Positions 51,039 to 53,662 of a stretch of 53,662 nt of DNA are shown one piece after another. The notes beneath the pieces are model-generated. The model searched no databases and was not told where the DNA came from. It saw only the letters and a program-made list of their open reading frames with translations. Made by a program: the position numbers and the translations under genes. Source of the DNA: Streptomyces albireticuli (GTDB lineage: Bacteria > Actinomycetota > Actinomycetes > Streptomycetales > Streptomycetaceae); assembly GCF_021228125.1 (NCBI RefSeq), contig NZ_JAJQQS010000028.1, positions 1 to 53,662 of the forward strand, in the 5' to 3' direction. Within the stretch, counting starts at the first letter, position 1; each line of letters starts with the position of its first letter.

Positions 51039-51913
51039 GACTGTGACCTCGCAATAAGGTGATCGACGATGCGGTCGGCCACCGGGACCTCCGGCCCGAC
51101 CGCGCGCTGGAAACCCGAGAACTCCACGCCGTGGTTGACCTCCAGGACCAGGAGGTCGCCGTCGGTGTCCTCCACGAGGTCCACCCCGGCGATCTCGGCG
51201 TGCACACACTGCGCGGCCGTGACCGCGAGCTTCGCCAGCTCGGGGGTGAGCGGGCAGCGCCGCGTCTCCGCCCCCCGGGCCACATTGGTGCGCCAGTCGG
51301 CGCTGCTGCGGTACGTCGCGCCCAGCGCCTCGTCTCCCACCACGACGACCCGGATGTCCCGGTCCGGCTTGGGGACCAGCTCCTGGACGTAGACGATGTG
51401 CGACACCGGCGAGGGCAGCGCGGCGATGTACTCCATCACCGTCTCCGCCACCTCCCGGTCGGGCAGCTTCGACACCAGCCGGCCCCACGAGCCGGTCAGC
51501 GGCTTCACCACCGCCGGATAGCCGATGGCCTCCAGCGCGTCCAGGGCGGCTTCGGGGGTCAGCGCGAGCGCGGTACGGGGCGTGGGCAGCCCGGCGTCGC
51601 GCAACGCCACCGACGTACGGTACTTGTCCCCGCAGACGTCGACGGCCCGCGCCGGATTGACCACGGTCGCGCCGGCCGCCTCCAGGGCACGCGCCGCGTA
51701 CAGCGCGCGCGCCTGGCCGATCTCGCGGTTCAGCACGAACGACCAGGGCGTGCCCGACTGCTGGAGCTCTCGCCACAACGCCCGGCTGTCGACGAACTCG
51801 TACGGCAGTCCACGGCGTTCGAAGGCCTCCAGAACGCGCTTCTCATCGGCGCGCAGCCGTGAGGCGACGACCGCGAACGGCGCCGCGGACGCCGGGCGCG
51901 TGGCGGCGGTCAC
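51026..51913 (-). CDS. lysX: LysX-like ATP-grasp ligase joining glutamate (or related acid) to LysW
   Basis: 295 aa from the GTG at 51913 (GTGA overlap with LysW stop). RimK/LysX-type ATP-grasp: GDKYRTSVALRDAGLPTP near 102, YPAVVKPLTGSWGRLVSKL (ATP loop) and LLVLEVNHGVEFSGFQRAV (metal Glu and Asn, and the LysX-type EVNH signature). It attaches the alpha-amino group of glutamate or alpha-aminoadipate to the C-terminal Glu of LysW. With transketolase next door, glutamate is the likely substrate, as in vazabitide and azinomycin pathways. Confidence 0.9.
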   Translation of the reverse strand: MTAATRPASAAPFAVVASRLRADEKRVLEAFERRGLPYEFVDSRALWRELQQSGTPWSFVLNREIGQARALYAARALEAAGATVVNPARAVDVCGDKYRTSVALRDAGLPTPRTALALTPEAALDALEAIGYPAVVKPLTGSWGRLVSKLPDREVAETVMEYIAALPSPVSHIVYVQELVPKPDRDIRVVVVGDEALGATYRSSADWRTNVARGAETRRCPLTPELAKLAVTAAQCVHAEIAGVDLVEDTDGDLLVLEVNHGVEFSGFQRAVGPEVPVADRIVDHLIARSQSCFE

Positions 51914-52074
51914 TCGCCCCAGTCCTCTTCGACGTCGGGGGCGAGCGCGACCTGGAGGGGGTCCACCGTCAGGACCTCCAGCTCGCTGGAGCAGTCCCCG
52001 CACTCGATGATCTCGTTGACCTTGGGGGGTTCGGCGAGAGCCACGGAGCTCTCGCACTCGGGACAGATGACCAT
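51910..52074 (-). CDS. lysW: LysW-type amino-group carrier protein
   Basis: 54 aa. Zinc-ribbon core with CPEC (Cys4/Cys7) and CGDC (Cys25/Cys28), a short acidic middle (EPPKVNEIIE), and the exact C-terminal signature EEDWGE of LysW. The terminal glutamate carries the amino acid being modified. Start ATG at 52074 with GGAAAGGA upstream. It is the first gene of a minus-strand operon W-X-Y-Z-K-transketolase. The carrier protects the amino group and keeps intermediates soluble and recognised by the enzymes. Confidence 0.95.
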   Translation of the reverse strand: MVICPECESSVALAEPPKVNEIIECGDCSSELEVLTVDPLQVALAPDVEEDWGE

Positions 52075-52419
52075 TCCGCTGTTCCTTTCCCAGACCACCC
52101 GGACCCGTCGCCCGGGCTCCGGCCTCCACCGGATCGCTGGACAGTAGATCCGCCCGGCCACGGCGGCTGCGTCCATCGCGGTGATGAACGGGCTCCCGAA
52201 CTCCGTTGACGCCCCACGGCGCCGGCCCCAACGGGTGTCGACACGCGTCCCCGCCGGATCGACGCCACGTCGACACCCCGTCGCTCTTTGCCGCACCCGG
52301 CCGCCCCGGCCTTTACACCGCTCGCCGGGGCGTGCGTTGCTTGCCCCGCAGCGGCCCGCCGGCCGCGAGCCGGCCCGTGGGGACCCGCGGAGCACGTGGA
52401 GCCTGTGGAGGGAAAACCT
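52075..52419. promoter_or_regulatory. Divergent promoter region between lysW and sulfotransferase
   Basis: 345 bp without a gene. Contains an inverted pair GGGTGTCGAC (52233-52242) and GTCGACACCC (52269-52278), 26 bp apart, the first of which is itself part of a GTGTCGACAC palindrome. These are good operator candidates for controlling both divergent operons. A second palindromic zone of C/G tracts follows. No clear -10 box is visible for the sulfotransferase side. Confidence 0.5.
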
Positions 52420-53154
52420 GTGAGCGACCTCGGCACCCGACCGAAGATCCTGGCGCTGTGGAGCGCGCCGCGCAGCCGGTCCACCGCGTTCTTCCGCATG
52501 ATGTGCGAGCGCGGCGACTTCCAGGTGCTGCACGAACCGTTCTCCTACCTCGCCGAGTTCGGGCAGGTGGAGGTCGACGGCGCGCAGCGCCGCACGGAGG
52601 CGGACGTCCTCGCCGCCATGCGGGCCACGGCCGAACGGTCGCCGCTGTTCTTCAAGGACACCACCGACGAGCGCTACCCCGGCGTCCTGGCGGACCGGCG
52701 CTTCCTCACCGAGGACGCCGCGCACACCTTCATCATCCGCCACCCGGCCGAGACCATCGCCTCCTACCACGCCGTCAACCCGGACGTACGACGGCACCAG
52801 ATCGGCTTCGAGGCGCAGTACGAGCTCTTCCAGGCGGCCTGGGAGGCGACCGGCCGGACCCCCGTGGTCATCGACGGCAACGACCTCGTCGAGAAGCCGG
52901 AGGCCGTCGTCGAGGCGTACGCGCGCGCCGTCGGCATCCCGTACCTGGAGAAGGCCCTCAACTGGCAGCCGGAATCCCGCGAGGAATGGCGGCCCAGCGA
53001 GCGCTGGCACTCCGACGTGAGCACCAGCAGCGGCTTCACCGCCGAGCGGCGCAAGCACGACGTCGACGTCGAGACGCACCCCGTGCTCGGCGGCTACCTG
53101 GAGCACCACCTGCCGTTCTACGAGAAGCTCCGCGCCCACCGGCTGGCCGTGTGA
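52420..53154 (+). CDS. Sulfotransferase
   Basis: 244 aa from a GTG at 52420 with a strong GGAGGG ribosome site. PAPS-dependent sulfotransferase signs: SAPRSRSTAFFRMM at residues 14-27 (5'-phosphosulfate loop), then HTFIIRHPAETIASYHAVN (3'-phosphate loop and catalytic region) and a central HEPFSYL. It would sulfate a hydroxyl on a small molecule. Next to LysW genes and an APS kinase it fits the sulfation step that makes a leaving group for aziridine/azabicycle formation in vazabitide/azinomycin-type pathways. Acceptor inferred from context. Confidence 0.85.
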   Translation: MSDLGTRPKILALWSAPRSRSTAFFRMMCERGDFQVLHEPFSYLAEFGQVEVDGAQRRTEADVLAAMRATAERSPLFFKDTTDERYPGVLADRRFLTEDAAHTFIIRHPAETIASYHAVNPDVRRHQIGFEAQYELFQAAWEATGRTPVVIDGNDLVEKPEAVVEAYARAVGIPYLEKALNWQPESREEWRPSERWHSDVSTSSGFTAERRKHDVDVETHPVLGGYLEHHLPFYEKLRAHRLAV

Positions 53155-53662
53155 ACACGGGAGCGGGAAACGCGACGAGCACCCCGCCCGCACCCGGCGG
53201 GGCCACCATCTGGCTGACCGGGCTGCCGAGCGCGGGGAAGACGACGATCGCGCGGGCGCTGGCCGGGCGGCTGCGGGGCGAGGGGCGGGAGGTGGAGGTG
53301 CTGGACGGTGACGAGATCCGGGAGTTCCTCTCCGCCGGCCTGGGTTTCTCCCGGGAGGACCGCGACACCAACGTGCGGCGGATCGGTTTCGTCGCCGAGC
53401 TGCTTGCCTCGCACGGTGTGGCGGTGCTGGTCCCGGTGATCGCCCCCTACGCCGACGCCCGGGAGGCGGTGCGCAAGCATCACCAGGAGCACGGCACCGC
53501 GTATCTGGAGGTGCACGTGGCGACGCCCGTGGAGGTCTGTTCGGTACGGGACGTGAAGGGCCTGTACGCGAAGCAGGCGGCGGGCGAGATCTCCGGGCTC
53601 ACCGGGGTCGACGACCCCTACGAGGAGCCGGCGGACCCCGAAGTGCGGATCGCGGCACATGA
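53151..53662 (+). CDS. cysC: Adenylylsulfate (APS) kinase, partial
   Basis: The gene starts at a GTG overlapping the sulfotransferase stop and runs off the window after about 170 codons with no stop seen. P-loop GLPSAGKTTIARALAGRL, EVLDGDEIREFLSAGLGFS (DGD motif), REDRDTNVRR (APS-binding) and KGLYAKQAAGEISGLTG plus DDPYEEP near the end. It phosphorylates APS to PAPS, the donor used by the adjacent sulfotransferase. The family P-loop normally reads GLSGAGKST, so SAGKTT is a slight variant. Confidence 0.9.
   Translation, partial: MNTGAGNATSTPPAPGGATIWLTGLPSAGKTTIARALAGRLRGEGREVEVLDGDEIREFLSAGLGFSREDRDTNVRRIGFVAELLASHGVAVLVPVIAPYADAREAVRKHHQEHGTAYLEVHVATPVEVCSVRDVKGLYAKQAAGEISGLTGVDDPYEEPADPEVRIAAH

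Overview
The window is very GC-rich actinobacterial DNA, almost certainly from a Streptomyces. GTG starts, 1-8 nt gene overlaps, perfect long-stem terminators and the malic enzyme, aspartase, tdh and kbl sequences all fit. All family calls come from reading protein motifs by eye; no database search was run.

Layout. (1) 1-9.9 kb is chromosomal background: the 5' end of a malic enzyme gene, aspartase and asparaginase divergent from an Lrp/AsnC regulator, threonine dehydrogenase and KBL ligase (tdh-kbl), a LysR regulator, a maleylpyruvate-isomerase-like protein, an orphan hypothetical, and an XRE-TPR regulator. The XRE-TPR gene faces a tiny secreted-peptide gene across a palindrome-rich promoter region. 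(2) 11.0-35.0 kb is a nonribosomal peptide locus. It holds an atypical response regulator, a hotdog protein, an MbtH-like protein, a stand-alone A-PCP with a P450, an M20 peptidase, a GNAT, an unknown beta-rich protein, a BtrH-like acyltransferase, a DegT aminotransferase, a carrier protein, an ATP-grasp enzyme, a C-A-PCP NRPS, a C-A-PCP-C-A-PCP-TE NRPS and an MFS exporter. From the A-PCP gene to the ATP-grasp gene every stop overlaps the next start. (3) 35.4-45.8 kb is an integrated element of about 10.4 kb, inserted in the 3' end of a small VOC (glyoxalase-fold) gene by a large serine integrase. Its att sites and the pre-insertion gene can be reconstructed exactly. It carries a few head genes (portal, connector), zinc-ribbon proteins, an XRE regulator, and a cargo pair: a 55-aa Gly-rich peptide directly upstream of a PIMT-type methyltransferase. 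(4) 46.0-53.7 kb is the other half of the biosynthetic locus: a split transketolase, LysK, LysZ, LysY, LysX and LysW on the minus strand, divergent from a sulfotransferase and an APS kinase that runs off the end.

How they may work together (inference). LysW with LysX/Z/Y makes carrier-bound glutamate semialdehyde. The split transketolase would add a two-carbon ketol unit, an aminotransferase would aminate it, and LysK would release the diamino-dihydroxy acid. This is the logic known for vazabitide and azinomycin azabicycle precursors; sulfotransferase plus APS kinase fits sulfate-assisted ring closure. Two NRPS A domains share one unusual specificity code with an Asp at position 278, expected for a basic substrate such as this amino acid. 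The last A domain has a clear threonine code. The ACP/ATP-grasp/BtrH-like trio resembles the butirosin side-chain machinery and suggests a second, separately built acyl unit.

The most interesting points are the combination of amino-carrier-protein chemistry with a BtrH-type acyl-transfer branch in one NRPS locus, a possible PIMT-only (imiditide-like) RiPP on the element that splits the cluster, and mosaic A-domain segments.
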